From NCBI GenBank assembly GCA_050732635.1, contig JBOHRE010000024.1, positions 1 through 40,788 of the forward strand: DNA of 40,788 nucleotides. The letters run 5' to 3'. The notes under the pieces are model-generated. The model saw nothing but the letters and a program-made list of their open reading frames with translations. It was not told where the DNA came from and did not search any database. The translations under genes and the position numbers were made by a program. Numbering within the stretch: position 1 is the stretch's first letter; every line of letters starts with the position of its first letter. Source of the stretch: JBOHRE01 sp050732635 (GTDB lineage Bacteria > Gemmatimonadota > Gemmatimonadetes > Longimicrobiales > RSA9). Below are positions 34,701 through 40,788 of this stretch, one piece after another.

Positions 34701-35223
34701 CGCGCTGCCGTCACTGCAGGACCGCTATCCATCCTACGCCGACTTCGGCGCGAGCCGGATCGAGGACGTCATCCCCGCCGCCGAGCTGCGACGCGCGCAG
34801 GTGCTCGAGGCCTACCTGTTCGCCAGCTCGGTCGCGCTCAACCGCGGCGATGGCAGTTTCGATGTCACGCCGCTGCCGACAGAGGCGCAGTTCGCACCGA
34901 TCTACGCATCACTCGTGGATGATTTCGACGGCGACGGCCGGGTCGACCTGCTCGTCGCCGGCAATTTCGACGGCGCCACTCCGGCGCGCGGTCGCTACGA
35001 CGCGAGCTACGGTCTGCTGCTGCGAGGCAAGGGCGACGGACGGTTTCAGCCCGTGGACATGATGGAGAGTGGGGTCGTGATCGAGGGCGACGTGCGCGCG
35101 CTGGTGCCACTGCGCTCTGCCGATGGCACGCGGCTGATCGTCGTGGCGCGCAACGACGATTCGCTCCGCGTGCTCCATTCTTCACCGCTGAGAGCGCTGA
35201 GTGCGCTGAGAACCGCACAATAA
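31765..35223 (+). CDS. FG-GAP/VCBS repeat protein with central ASPIC/UnbV domain, copy 2
   Basis: As read from the ATG at 31765, the product has 1,152 residues. Residues 5-36 are encoded by a palindromic repeat and do not look like native sequence. The recognisable protein begins with a hydrophobic run ending in a lipobox (LLATLVASIAC, C58), so the original start was probably near there and has been lost. The only in-frame candidate close by is TTG 31903, without a good ribosome site. The rest parallels copy 1: FG-GAP loops (DIDNDGLPDLYF, DYDADGDLDVYL, DLDNDGHKDLFV), ASPIC/UnbV domain near 546-615 (GIGAKVVIRHDGALQML, GFQSSVDPRLHFGLG, VIWPDGRRQVL), then a second propeller (DVNEDGLDDIYI, DFDDDGDVDLFV). 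The last 13 or so codons again come from a repeat. It starts 15 bp after the GH97 stop and is probably cotranscribed with it. Role unknown. Confidence 0.82.
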   Translation: MPTSIHRREHRERRELRRAASPNKNLCVLCVLRGEFRGVASRPWHGLLLATLVASIACSEAQEPALLFERLDPEATGVTFVNELPEDTAFNILNYLYYYDGGGVAAGDIDNDGLPDLYFTSNLGADRLYLNRGDYRFEDITESADLGGEPGWTTGVAMADVNGDGYLDIYISGVSYLGMRGRNILYINNGDRTFTDRTEEFGLGQVGYGTQAAFFDYDADGDLDVYLLNHSVHTDRGLSARPQRAPRHARAGDRLLHNDSGRFVDVSEAAGIYGGVEGYGLGVVISDLNLDGCLDIFVANDFQENDFLYVNNCDGSFTESIASAMGHTSRSSMGVDAADFNNDGRPDVVVLDMLPAREDILKTSANAESFEVDYLKRRTGYHPQYARNTLQLNRGGGRFSDIGYLAGVYATDWSWAALFADLDNDGHKDLFVTNGIYRRPNDLDYVTHVAEAAVQASLADGIGRQDLALLERMPQVAIPNHAYRNNGNLTFTDAAEPWGLGQPGFSNGAVYADLNNSGALDLVVNNINAPASIYRNRARELNGHHYLRVRLRGSDRNTAGIGAKVVIRHDGALQMLEQMPTRGFQSSVDPRLHFGLGRSSRVDSLFVIWPDGRRQVLSDIAADQVLTLSQEDAAGRYDVAAAGEAEPLFADRTAQTGIDHRHEENSFFDWNREPLMPHLLSREGPALAVADVNEDGLDDIYIGGAKWQAGRLMLQRPDGTFAAREQPAFEADRLHEDTDAVFFDANGDGHADLYVVSGGNEFWGQHDALRDRLYLNDGRGGFDRAEDALPDFFENGGVVAAADFDDDGDVDLFVGGRVVARSYGATPRSHLLRNDGAARFMDATAELAPELASAGMVTSAVWTDYDRDGRLDLIVAGEWLPVRVFRQEGGRFVERTAAAGLSDTNGWWHSVVAADLNGDGYEDLVLGNLGLNSYIHASRDQPARLYAGDFSRNGTWQAILTFYKDDVSYPLAGRDELMRALPSLQDRYPSYADFGASRIEDVIPAAELRRAQVLEAYLFASSVALNRGDGSFDVTPLPTEAQFAPIYASLVDDFDGDGRVDLLVAGNFDGATPARGRYDASYGLLLRGKGDGRFQPVDMMESGVVIEGDVRALVPLRSADGTRLIVVARNDDSLRVLHSSPLRALSALRTAQ
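31776..31871. repeat. Palindromic repeat, copy 2
   Basis: The arms 31776-31808 and 31839-31871 are 33 bp each and complementary at 28 positions. Both start AATTCACCGC and continue with 9-nt units of the form GAGAACGCA. The 30-bp centre holds a short A-rich run (CCAATAAAAA). It lies between GH97 and the second FG-GAP gene and covers that gene's apparent 5' codons. Palindromes of this type recur between genes in many environmental genomes and often create protein ends reading TAExAExAE or LCVLCVLRGE, as seen here. That recurrence is recalled knowledge, not searched. Confidence 0.8.
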
Positions 35224-35296
35224 TTCACTACGCCTACGCCGCGTCGCTAGCGGCTAGCCAGCAGTCTCGGCGTTCTCGGCGTACTCTGCGGTGATT
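35181..35296. repeat. Palindromic repeat, copy 3
   Basis: The left arm (TTCACCGCTGAGAGCGCTGA onward, 35181-35213) and the right arm (35264-35294, complement TCACCGCAGAGTACGCCGAG onward) match at about 23 of 31 positions, with the same 9-nt unit as copy 2. The centre (35214-35263) carries a small inverted repeat, CGCTAGCGGCTAGC. The element lies between two convergent genes and encodes both of their C-termini. Confidence 0.75.
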
Positions 35297-36093
35297 TTTG
35301 GCGGCGCGGCAGAAGCAGGCTCCGGGGGCGCAGTCCGGGATCGCCGCCACAACTCCAACAGCAACGCTGACGGACCCACCAGGAAGAGCGCGTAGAACGG
35401 CGCGTAGATCACCTCGCCCAGCCGCAGCAGCATCTCCACGAACGCGACGACGACCACCACGATGATCTCGCCCCGCCTGGTCGAGACCGTCGTCTTCGGG
35501 TCCGTCACCATGAACAACGCGAAGAGCTGGTACATCGGGCCGGTAATCGGCGCGATCTCCGACACGACCGATGTGCCGGTGATCAAACTGCGCACGAACG
35601 CGAAGGCAAAAAAGGCGGCGATGTAGGCGAGCGTGATGTGCACGCGGCGGGCGCGCCAGACGGCGGTGAGGCCGACGGCCCAGATCACGAGCAGCGGCCA
35701 CACGTCGTTGCCCCACTGCACGCTGAGCGGCGCGACCGCGAACGGCGCGAGGAACAGCAGCACGCAGATGCCGAAGTTGGACGGGTTCCACAGGTGTCGT
35801 CCCTGCACGCGCAGGATGTACTTCGACATGATGGAGAGCACGCCGCCCAGCGCGTAGGGCCAGAGCACGGGGGAGTGCACGAGGATCGCCACGCTGATGC
35901 CGGAGATGTAGGCGCTGGCAAGGTAGCGTCGCTGGCCGAGCAGAAGACGGCCGAGCACCAGCTCCGTGGCGAGGCATGACAGGACGGCGAGCAGGATCGC
36001 GTCGTAGCCGCGCAGCACACCGTACGACCAGTGCGCGCCGAGCAGGATGAGCGAGATGAGCAGCGGCGCGGTCAGGCGCCGATCGTACTTCAT
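35254..36093 (-). CDS. unbU: UnbU-like RnfD/NqrB-family membrane protein
   Basis: This 279-residue inner-membrane protein has about eight to ten hydrophobic helices. WNPSNFGI (102-109) and VTDPKTTVS (196-204) are the conserved stretches of UnbU and of RnfD/NqrB subunits (compare NPAALG and ATDPVTSP). The SGAT-type motif carrying covalent FMN in RnfD/NqrB is not seen, so it is probably not flavinylated in that way. Family members are found with UnbV in enediyne clusters and in unrelated bacteria; the reaction is not known. The ATG at 36091-36093 overlaps the TGA of the UnbV-like gene (ATGA), a sign of coupled translation and of a joint role. The last 14 codons (KITAEYAENAETAG) come from the palindromic repeat, so the native C-terminus was altered. 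Confidence 0.85.
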   Translation of the reverse strand: MKYDRRLTAPLLISLILLGAHWSYGVLRGYDAILLAVLSCLATELVLGRLLLGQRRYLASAYISGISVAILVHSPVLWPYALGGVLSIMSKYILRVQGRHLWNPSNFGICVLLFLAPFAVAPLSVQWGNDVWPLLVIWAVGLTAVWRARRVHITLAYIAAFFAFAFVRSLITGTSVVSEIAPITGPMYQLFALFMVTDPKTTVSTRRGEIIVVVVVAFVEMLLRLGEVIYAPFYALFLVGPSALLLELWRRSRTAPPEPASAAPPKITAEYAENAETAG

Positions 36094-37928
36094 CCGGGCT
36101 CCGTGACGGCGTGCACGGTGTTGCTCGCCGGACTCGGGATGGTCTGGAGTTGCCCGGAGGGCCAGCGGATGACGACGCTGTCGACGCGGGCGACGTCGCC
36201 CAGACCGAAGTGCGAGCGGCGCTGGTTCTGTGCGGCGAAGCCGCTGCCGCCCTCGACCTGGCGGACCTGCTCCATGCCTGCCCAGTAGAGACGGAGTTCC
36301 GCACCGACTGCGCTGCGGTTGCTGCGCTGCCCGTGCAGCTCGAAGCCGATCCAGGCGTGCGCCGGCTCGACCGTGTTGCGGAAGACGAGCAGCGGCCCGC
36401 GCTGGTTCGCGACCAGGATGTCGAGCACGCCGCGGTTCCACAGGTCGGCGAGTGCGACGGCGCGGCCGTCGTAGCCGTTGGCCGCGCCCACTGCCCGGGT
36501 CACGTCCTGAAATCGGCCGGCGCCGTCATTCAACCAGAGCCGGTCCTGCTGATCACCGGACAAGCTGCGACCGCGGATCGGCGGCCAGTGGCGAGCGTCC
36601 GCGATGATGTTGCTGTTGCCGCCGGCGACGAGTGAGAAGTCGTACCAGTAGCTGTCGCGCGTCTCACCGGAGACATAGCCGTTGGTCACGAAGAGGTCGA
36701 GCCAGCCGTCGTTGTTGAGGTCGCCGAACTGCGCGCCGAAGCCCCAGCCTGCCAGCTCGACGCCCATGGGGCCTGCCAGGTTGCGGTAAGCCGGCGCCTC
36801 GCCGTCCTCGTTCGACGGGACCCACAGGTCGTTGCCGTGGATGAGCACGCCCGGCTCGGAGATATTGGTGACGAACAGCGCCCAGTCGCCACGATTCAAG
36901 ATGTCACCGAAGGCGGCGTTCATGCCGCTCTTCGGCACGCGCGCGAGGTTGGCGGCGCGGCCGACCTCACGGAAACGCGCGCCGGCCTCGTTGATGTACA
37001 GCTCGTTGATGCCGAAGTCGTTGGCGATGAACAGATCGGGGTCGCCATCGCCGTCCACGTCGGCCGTCGCCGCGGCGAGGGTCCAGCGCGTGCTGGTCAG
37101 TCCGAGCGCCTGGCCGACCTCCTCGAACGTGCCGTCACCACGGTTGCGCAACAGGTAGTTGCGTCCGCCGTTCTGCGCGAACTCGAAGCTTTCCGGCATC
37201 ACGCGGGTGTGCTCGAGGTGCCAGAGGTCGAGGTCCTCGGGATAGAAGCAGCCGATGAAGAGGTCCAGCCAGCCATCGCCATCGTAATCGAACCAGACGG
37301 CGGTATTGGCATTCAGCCACGCCGGCAGCCCGGCGTGGTCGGTGACGCGCGTGAAGCCGCGGCCGGCGTCGTTGTGGAACAGCTCCGGCCGGCCCCACTT
37401 GTAGACGAACAGGTCCTCGTAGCCGTCATTGTCGTAGTCGCCCCAGACGGCGCCCATGGAGACGCCGGTACCGGGCCGGTTCACATCGGCGATGCCGAGC
37501 GAGGCCGCGACGTCCTCGAACTGCCCACTGCGCGTGTTCCGATAGAGCGCATTGCGACTGCCGACGCCGCTGTTCGTCACGTAGATGTCCTGCCAGCCGT
37601 CGCGGTCGAAGTCGACGACGGATACGGCGGCGCCGAGCGCGGACACGATCGGCATGATCGGCTCGAGCTTCGCGTCCAGGACTGGAGCCTGGTGCACGAA
37701 GCGGATGCCGATGTCCGCCGCGACCTCGCGCAGTGCGAACCCATGGCGCTCCAGCGCCGCGTCGAGGTCGGGCTGCGGATCGGCGGCGGCGGATGGCGAC
37801 GTCAGGAGCCGCATCGCCACCGGCGTCGCGAGGAGGCCGACGAACATGACGCTCGCGAGGACCTGCCACCGCCGACGCGGCGACGCGCTCGTCACGCCGT
37901 CAGCCGTCGCGTTCGGGGAGGAGCGCAC
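36090..37928 (-). CDS. unbV: UnbV-like FG-GAP/VCBS protein with C-terminal ASPIC/UnbV domain
   Basis: This 612-residue protein is anchored or exported by one N-terminal hydrophobic segment (about 20-42, RWQVLASVMFVGLLATPVAM). The body is a single FG-GAP propeller (DFDRDGWQDIYV, DYDNDGYEDLFV, DYDGDGWLDLFI, DVDGDGDPDLFI, DLNNDGWLDLFV). The ASPIC/UnbV domain closes it near 520-595 (SAVGAELRLYWAGMEQVRQV, SHFGLGDVARVDSVVIRWPSG). Domain order and length match UnbV/CRTAC1-like proteins from enediyne clusters and elsewhere; its function is not established. The GTG at 37926-37928 has GGAA 8 nt upstream and lies inside the preceding gene (29-bp overlap). A GTG at 37895 is the alternative. The 3' end overlaps unbU by ATGA. 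The chain of overlaps makes a tight three-gene operon. Confidence 0.88.
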   Translation of the reverse strand: MRSSPNATADGVTSASPRRRWQVLASVMFVGLLATPVAMRLLTSPSAAADPQPDLDAALERHGFALREVAADIGIRFVHQAPVLDAKLEPIMPIVSALGAAVSVVDFDRDGWQDIYVTNSGVGSRNALYRNTRSGQFEDVAASLGIADVNRPGTGVSMGAVWGDYDNDGYEDLFVYKWGRPELFHNDAGRGFTRVTDHAGLPAWLNANTAVWFDYDGDGWLDLFIGCFYPEDLDLWHLEHTRVMPESFEFAQNGGRNYLLRNRGDGTFEEVGQALGLTSTRWTLAAATADVDGDGDPDLFIANDFGINELYINEAGARFREVGRAANLARVPKSGMNAAFGDILNRGDWALFVTNISEPGVLIHGNDLWVPSNEDGEAPAYRNLAGPMGVELAGWGFGAQFGDLNNDGWLDLFVTNGYVSGETRDSYWYDFSLVAGGNSNIIADARHWPPIRGRSLSGDQQDRLWLNDGAGRFQDVTRAVGAANGYDGRAVALADLWNRGVLDILVANQRGPLLVFRNTVEPAHAWIGFELHGQRSNRSAVGAELRLYWAGMEQVRQVEGGSGFAAQNQRRSHFGLGDVARVDSVVIRWPSGQLQTIPSPASNTVHAVTEPG

Positions 37929-40788
37929 GATGGAATTCCCGCGGCGTCACGTACCGCGTATGGAAGAGCTCCCAGTCCTGCGGATGGCGCAGGTAGCCGG
38001 GATCGTCCTGCAAGCGGTCGGGCGCGTTCGAGTAGTCGGTCATGCCGTGGTACGGCAGTGGCAGCACAGTCGTCGAGAAGCCGGTGTTGTAATCCCCATC
38101 CTTCACCCAGCCGTCGCCGATCAGGACGTAGTCACGCGTCCAGCCGGGTGCTGGGTCGGGCAGGGCGGGAAAGCGGAGCGCCAACTCGTCGCCGGCGTTC
38201 ATGATAACATACCGGTCATCGACCGTTTCGATCAACGGCCGCACGTCGCCGAAGCGCGTGTAGTAGCCGACCAGGTCGCGCCACTGCGGCGTGGTGGCCG
38301 CGATCGTCTGGTAGTCCGGCAGTTCCGGCGAGGTGCGGCCGGCCTGTCGGACCGCCGAGAAGCCGCGGTAGCGCAGCTCGGCACTGGCGGCGGACAGCCG
38401 CCGGGTCCAGACCGCGGCGTCGGGACGGCCGGCGGCCCAGGCGATCCGGTCCCAGTAGATTTCCATGTTCGTCCGCAGCCGGAGGCGCCGTTCGGCACCC
38501 TCCGTGAAGACACCTGTCAGGTCGATCAACATCGTCTTCGTCTTGCCCGCGGGGAACCCGAGGTCGCGCTCCACGACCGTCCAACCGCCGCGCCCATCGG
38601 GCACCTCGAGCTGGATGCCACGCGGCGTAGCATGCTCGCCCTGCCCGATCGCGAGGTTGATGGAGCTGTCCGTCGGATAGACCCAGCCGGAGGCGACCAG
38701 CCAGAGCGAGCCGTCGGACTTGGTATCGGCGCCCAGCTCGAGCTCGATGTAGTGCTCCGCGGCGACGCCCTGGTACGGCCCGCGCTCGAACGTGTCGAGG
38801 AACACCTCATCAAGCCGGCGGATGCGGTCGGTGACGTCACGGCCCCGGTGATCGGTCGCACGCGCGACGGCGCGCAGCGGCTCGACCGCGTGGACGGCGG
38901 GCACGGGCGCGGGCAGAGTGAAGCGCTCGTCGACAAAGATCTCGGTATCGTCCGGGTGATCCACGACCAGCAGCGCGACGTGGTCGAAGAAATGAGTCTC
39001 CCAAAGCTCCGCGGTGATCCGCACGTCGTAGAGTCCGTCGCGCTGCGCCAACCGGTCTCCCGGGATGCGCACCCAGTCCTCGCTGTGGATCACGGCCGCC
39101 TCGCCCTGCGCGTTGATCCGCAGGCCGAGCGCGGTGCGCCAGAGGAAGTCCGTGATGAAGCGCATGTCGTGGCCGTCGAAGGCGAAGACCCACGGGCACG
39201 AGCCCTTGAGCCGCTGGCGCGCGACCGCCGACTCGTTCAAGGCGGAGAGGTTGAACTCGGCCTGGACAGTGCCGTTCGGCCAGATGATGCGGGCAACATC
39301 CACCTGCGGCTCGGGACCCAGCCCGAAATGAACGGTCGGCCCCTGGATCGGCTGTTTCTGGTACGACAACCCCGCGCGCGCCTCGATCTCGCCGCCGATG
39401 CCGAACGAGTTGATGCGCTGGTCGCCGGTCGTGCCGGCGGCACGCGGCCGGATGGTCGTGGCGAAGTAATCGCGCGTGCCCCGATTGGCGAGCCACGACG
39501 CAGCGCCGTCGCGTGAGACGCTGATCAGATCGAGTCGGCCCTCACCGCTGATGTCGGCTACATCCGTGACCCGGCTGTCGAACCTGCGCTGCGCCACAAG
39601 TCCCTCGGCGGTGCTGAGCCACAACAGCGAACCGGCGGGCGTGGAGCCGACCAGGTCGATAACGCCGTTGTTGTCGAAATCGTGCGCGAACAGCCGCGTC
39701 GAGGCGACGCCGCCCGGCTCGTATCCTGGCCATTCTCCGAGGTCCGTGACCTGCCAGCCCTCCTCGCCGCGGCTCAGGAGGCGGAGCCGGCCGGCAGCGT
39801 CGAGCAGGATCAGGTCGAGCCGGGCATCGTGGTCGAGATCGGCGAGCGCGACGGCGTGGATGCTGCCCAGCTCCGCAGGCAAGGGATCCGCCTCGAATTG
39901 GGGCGCGGCCTGCCGCTGGTTGCGGAACACATGCAGCCTGCCGTCGGCATCGAGCGCCGCGATGTCGGGATCGCCGTCCGCATCGAGATCGGCCCAGAGG
40001 AACTCGCGCAGCCCGGCGACCTCGTCGAGGCCGGCGCGCGTCTCGAAGCGGCCGTCGCCGCGGTTGACGAGCAGCTGCGGAGGGCCGTCGGCGCGGGCGA
40101 GGACGAGGTCCATATCGCCCTCCATGTCCAGGTCGGCAGCCCACACGCCGACGTAGTCGCCGGTGGCGACGGCGCGCGGCAGCGCTTCCGCGCTCACGTC
40201 CGTGAAGCCGCCGCCGTCGTCCTGACGCAGCAGACGAAAGCCGCCGGGGCCCGCAACGGCCAGATCCATCCGGAAGTCGTAGTCGTAATCCAGAGTCGCG
40301 ACCGCGGAGCGGGCGAGCGGCTCGGTCGACGCGTGGCCCAGCGCCAGCGTCGGCGCGCTCTCGGGATCGGTGCCAACCCAGATGCCGCTCGGCTTGGCCG
40401 CGATCATGGCGAGCGGCGCGTCGTCCTCGAGCGAGAGCGCGCGGACCCATGCCGAGGGGCCGTCGCCGACGTCGAGTGGCTCGGCGACGAAGCGGACGCC
40501 GGTGTCTGGAGGCGCCGGCCGCGCCGTCGGCGCGGGCAGCAGGACGAACTGCGTGAGCAGCAGATCGGCGCCGCCGGGATCGATCAGCAGCGCGTCCCGG
40601 TCGGCACGAAAGGCCGGCAGCGGCTGGAGCTCCGCCTGAAGTACGGCGAGCTCGGCGGCGGCCTCCGAGAGCTCGGCCGCCGCCGCCGCGCCGCGAATCG
40701 TGTCGAGCCGCGCCGCGGCGGACGCCGACAGCGCGCGCAGGCGAGTGTCGAGGCTGTCGAGCGTCTCCCCGAGCACCCCGCGGTGGCC
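37900..40788 (-). CDS. Large FG-GAP/VCBS-ASPIC protein with unknown C-terminal region, 5' end outside window
   Basis: The frame is open through base 40788, giving 962 residues in the window; a GTG at 40776 exists but has no ribosome site and is unlikely to be the start. Relatives often carry TPR repeats at the N-terminus, and the alanine-rich helical run here (about 1-75) may be the end of such a region. FG-GAP-like blades follow (DYDYDFRMDLAV, DLDMEGDMDLVL, DLDADGDPDIAA, DFDNNGVIDLVG). An ASPIC/UnbV domain lies near 460-520 (GIGGEIEARAGLSYQ, VHFGLGPEPQVDVARIIWPNG). The remaining 430 or so residues begin with KGSCPWVFAFDGHDMRFITD and include GRGGWTVVERDLGFPAGKTK and MEIYWDRIAW, with no enzyme motif I can name. 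It overlaps the UnbV-like gene by 29 bp and leads the operon in this window. Confidence 0.85.
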   Translation of the reverse strand, partial: GHRGVLGETLDSLDTRLRALSASAAARLDTIRGAAAAAELSEAAAELAVLQAELQPLPAFRADRDALLIDPGGADLLLTQFVLLPAPTARPAPPDTGVRFVAEPLDVGDGPSAWVRALSLEDDAPLAMIAAKPSGIWVGTDPESAPTLALGHASTEPLARSAVATLDYDYDFRMDLAVAGPGGFRLLRQDDGGGFTDVSAEALPRAVATGDYVGVWAADLDMEGDMDLVLARADGPPQLLVNRGDGRFETRAGLDEVAGLREFLWADLDADGDPDIAALDADGRLHVFRNQRQAAPQFEADPLPAELGSIHAVALADLDHDARLDLILLDAAGRLRLLSRGEEGWQVTDLGEWPGYEPGGVASTRLFAHDFDNNGVIDLVGSTPAGSLLWLSTAEGLVAQRRFDSRVTDVADISGEGRLDLISVSRDGAASWLANRGTRDYFATTIRPRAAGTTGDQRINSFGIGGEIEARAGLSYQKQPIQGPTVHFGLGPEPQVDVARIIWPNGTVQAEFNLSALNESAVARQRLKGSCPWVFAFDGHDMRFITDFLWRTALGLRINAQGEAAVIHSEDWVRIPGDRLAQRDGLYDVRITAELWETHFFDHVALLVVDHPDDTEIFVDERFTLPAPVPAVHAVEPLRAVARATDHRGRDVTDRIRRLDEVFLDTFERGPYQGVAAEHYIELELGADTKSDGSLWLVASGWVYPTDSSINLAIGQGEHATPRGIQLEVPDGRGGWTVVERDLGFPAGKTKTMLIDLTGVFTEGAERRLRLRTNMEIYWDRIAWAAGRPDAAVWTRRLSAASAELRYRGFSAVRQAGRTSPELPDYQTIAATTPQWRDLVGYYTRFGDVRPLIETVDDRYVIMNAGDELALRFPALPDPAPGWTRDYVLIGDGWVKDGDYNTGFSTTVLPLPYHGMTDYSNAPDRLQDDPGYLRHPQDWELFHTRYVTPREFHRALLPERDG

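Noticed and set aside
37585..39516. 643-codon rightward frame across the UnbV-like and large ASPIC genes
   Set aside because: Antisense to two conserved FG-GAP genes; no start signal and no domain.
35254..40788. Enediyne biosynthesis cluster
   Set aside because: UnbU- and UnbV-like genes are present, but there is no iterative PKS, thioesterase or warhead gene in the window. These families also occur widely outside such clusters.
1..40788. CRISPR arrays, rRNA or tRNA genes, insertion sequences
   Set aside because: No regularly spaced repeats, no cloverleaf-like tRNA sequence and no transposase-like protein were seen on reading both strands. This was by eye, not by a dedicated search.

Overview
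This is a GC-rich stretch (roughly two thirds G+C by eye). It encodes a SusC/SusD outer-membrane pair, SPII lipoproteins, several very large FG-GAP/VCBS proteins carrying the ASPIC/UnbV domain, a giant cyclic glucan synthase and an integron-type integrase. SusC/SusD genes in such GC-rich DNA fit Gemmatimonadota or a neighbouring FCB-group lineage better than typical low-GC Bacteroidota. That placement is inference from gene content, as no rRNA or other phylogenetic marker is present.

Left edge (1-2.9 kb): the N-terminal two thirds of an integron-type tyrosine recombinase runs leftward off the window. Behind it lie about 660 bp without a convincing gene, holding an imperfect direct repeat and a possible gene-tail relic. 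Next come a leftward DoxX-family membrane protein and a secreted alpha/beta hydrolase. The hydrolase is joined in frame to what looks like the first 30 codons of a DoxX-like gene.

Central metabolism (2.9-20.5 kb): a rightward 3,000-residue NdvB/Cgs-type cyclic beta-glucan synthase (GT84 + glycoamylase-like + GH94) converges on a leftward set: a secreted (alpha/alpha)6-barrel glycosidase-like protein, FGGY gluconokinase, 6-phosphogluconate dehydrogenase, glucose-6-phosphate dehydrogenase and transketolase. This set feeds both glucose 6-phosphate and gluconate into the oxidative pentose phosphate pathway. No lactonase gene (pgl) is present in it.

Glycan-uptake region (20.5-35.2 kb): susC and susD diverge from the glycosidase across a 255-bp spacer and end at a strong hairpin. 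They are followed by an FG-GAP/ASPIC lipoprotein of 1,151 residues, a leftward orphan TonB-plug lipoprotein, a SusB-type (inverting) GH97 alpha-glucosidase, and a second FG-GAP/ASPIC protein of nearly the same length and architecture as the first. This resembles a polysaccharide utilization locus for an alpha-glucan with two giant beta-propeller proteins added.

Right edge (35.2-40.8 kb): a leftward, translationally overlapping operon encodes a large FG-GAP/ASPIC protein (its start lies outside the window), a UnbV-like FG-GAP/ASPIC protein and a UnbU-like RnfD/NqrB-type membrane protein. UnbU and UnbV are named from enediyne gene clusters, but no enediyne PKS is present here. Their role outside such clusters is, to my knowledge, not established.

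Three copies of a palindromic repeat built from a 9-nt unit (ACGCnGAGA-like) lie between genes of the right third. One supplies the apparent 5' end of the second FG-GAP gene. Another supplies the C-terminal codons of two convergent genes.
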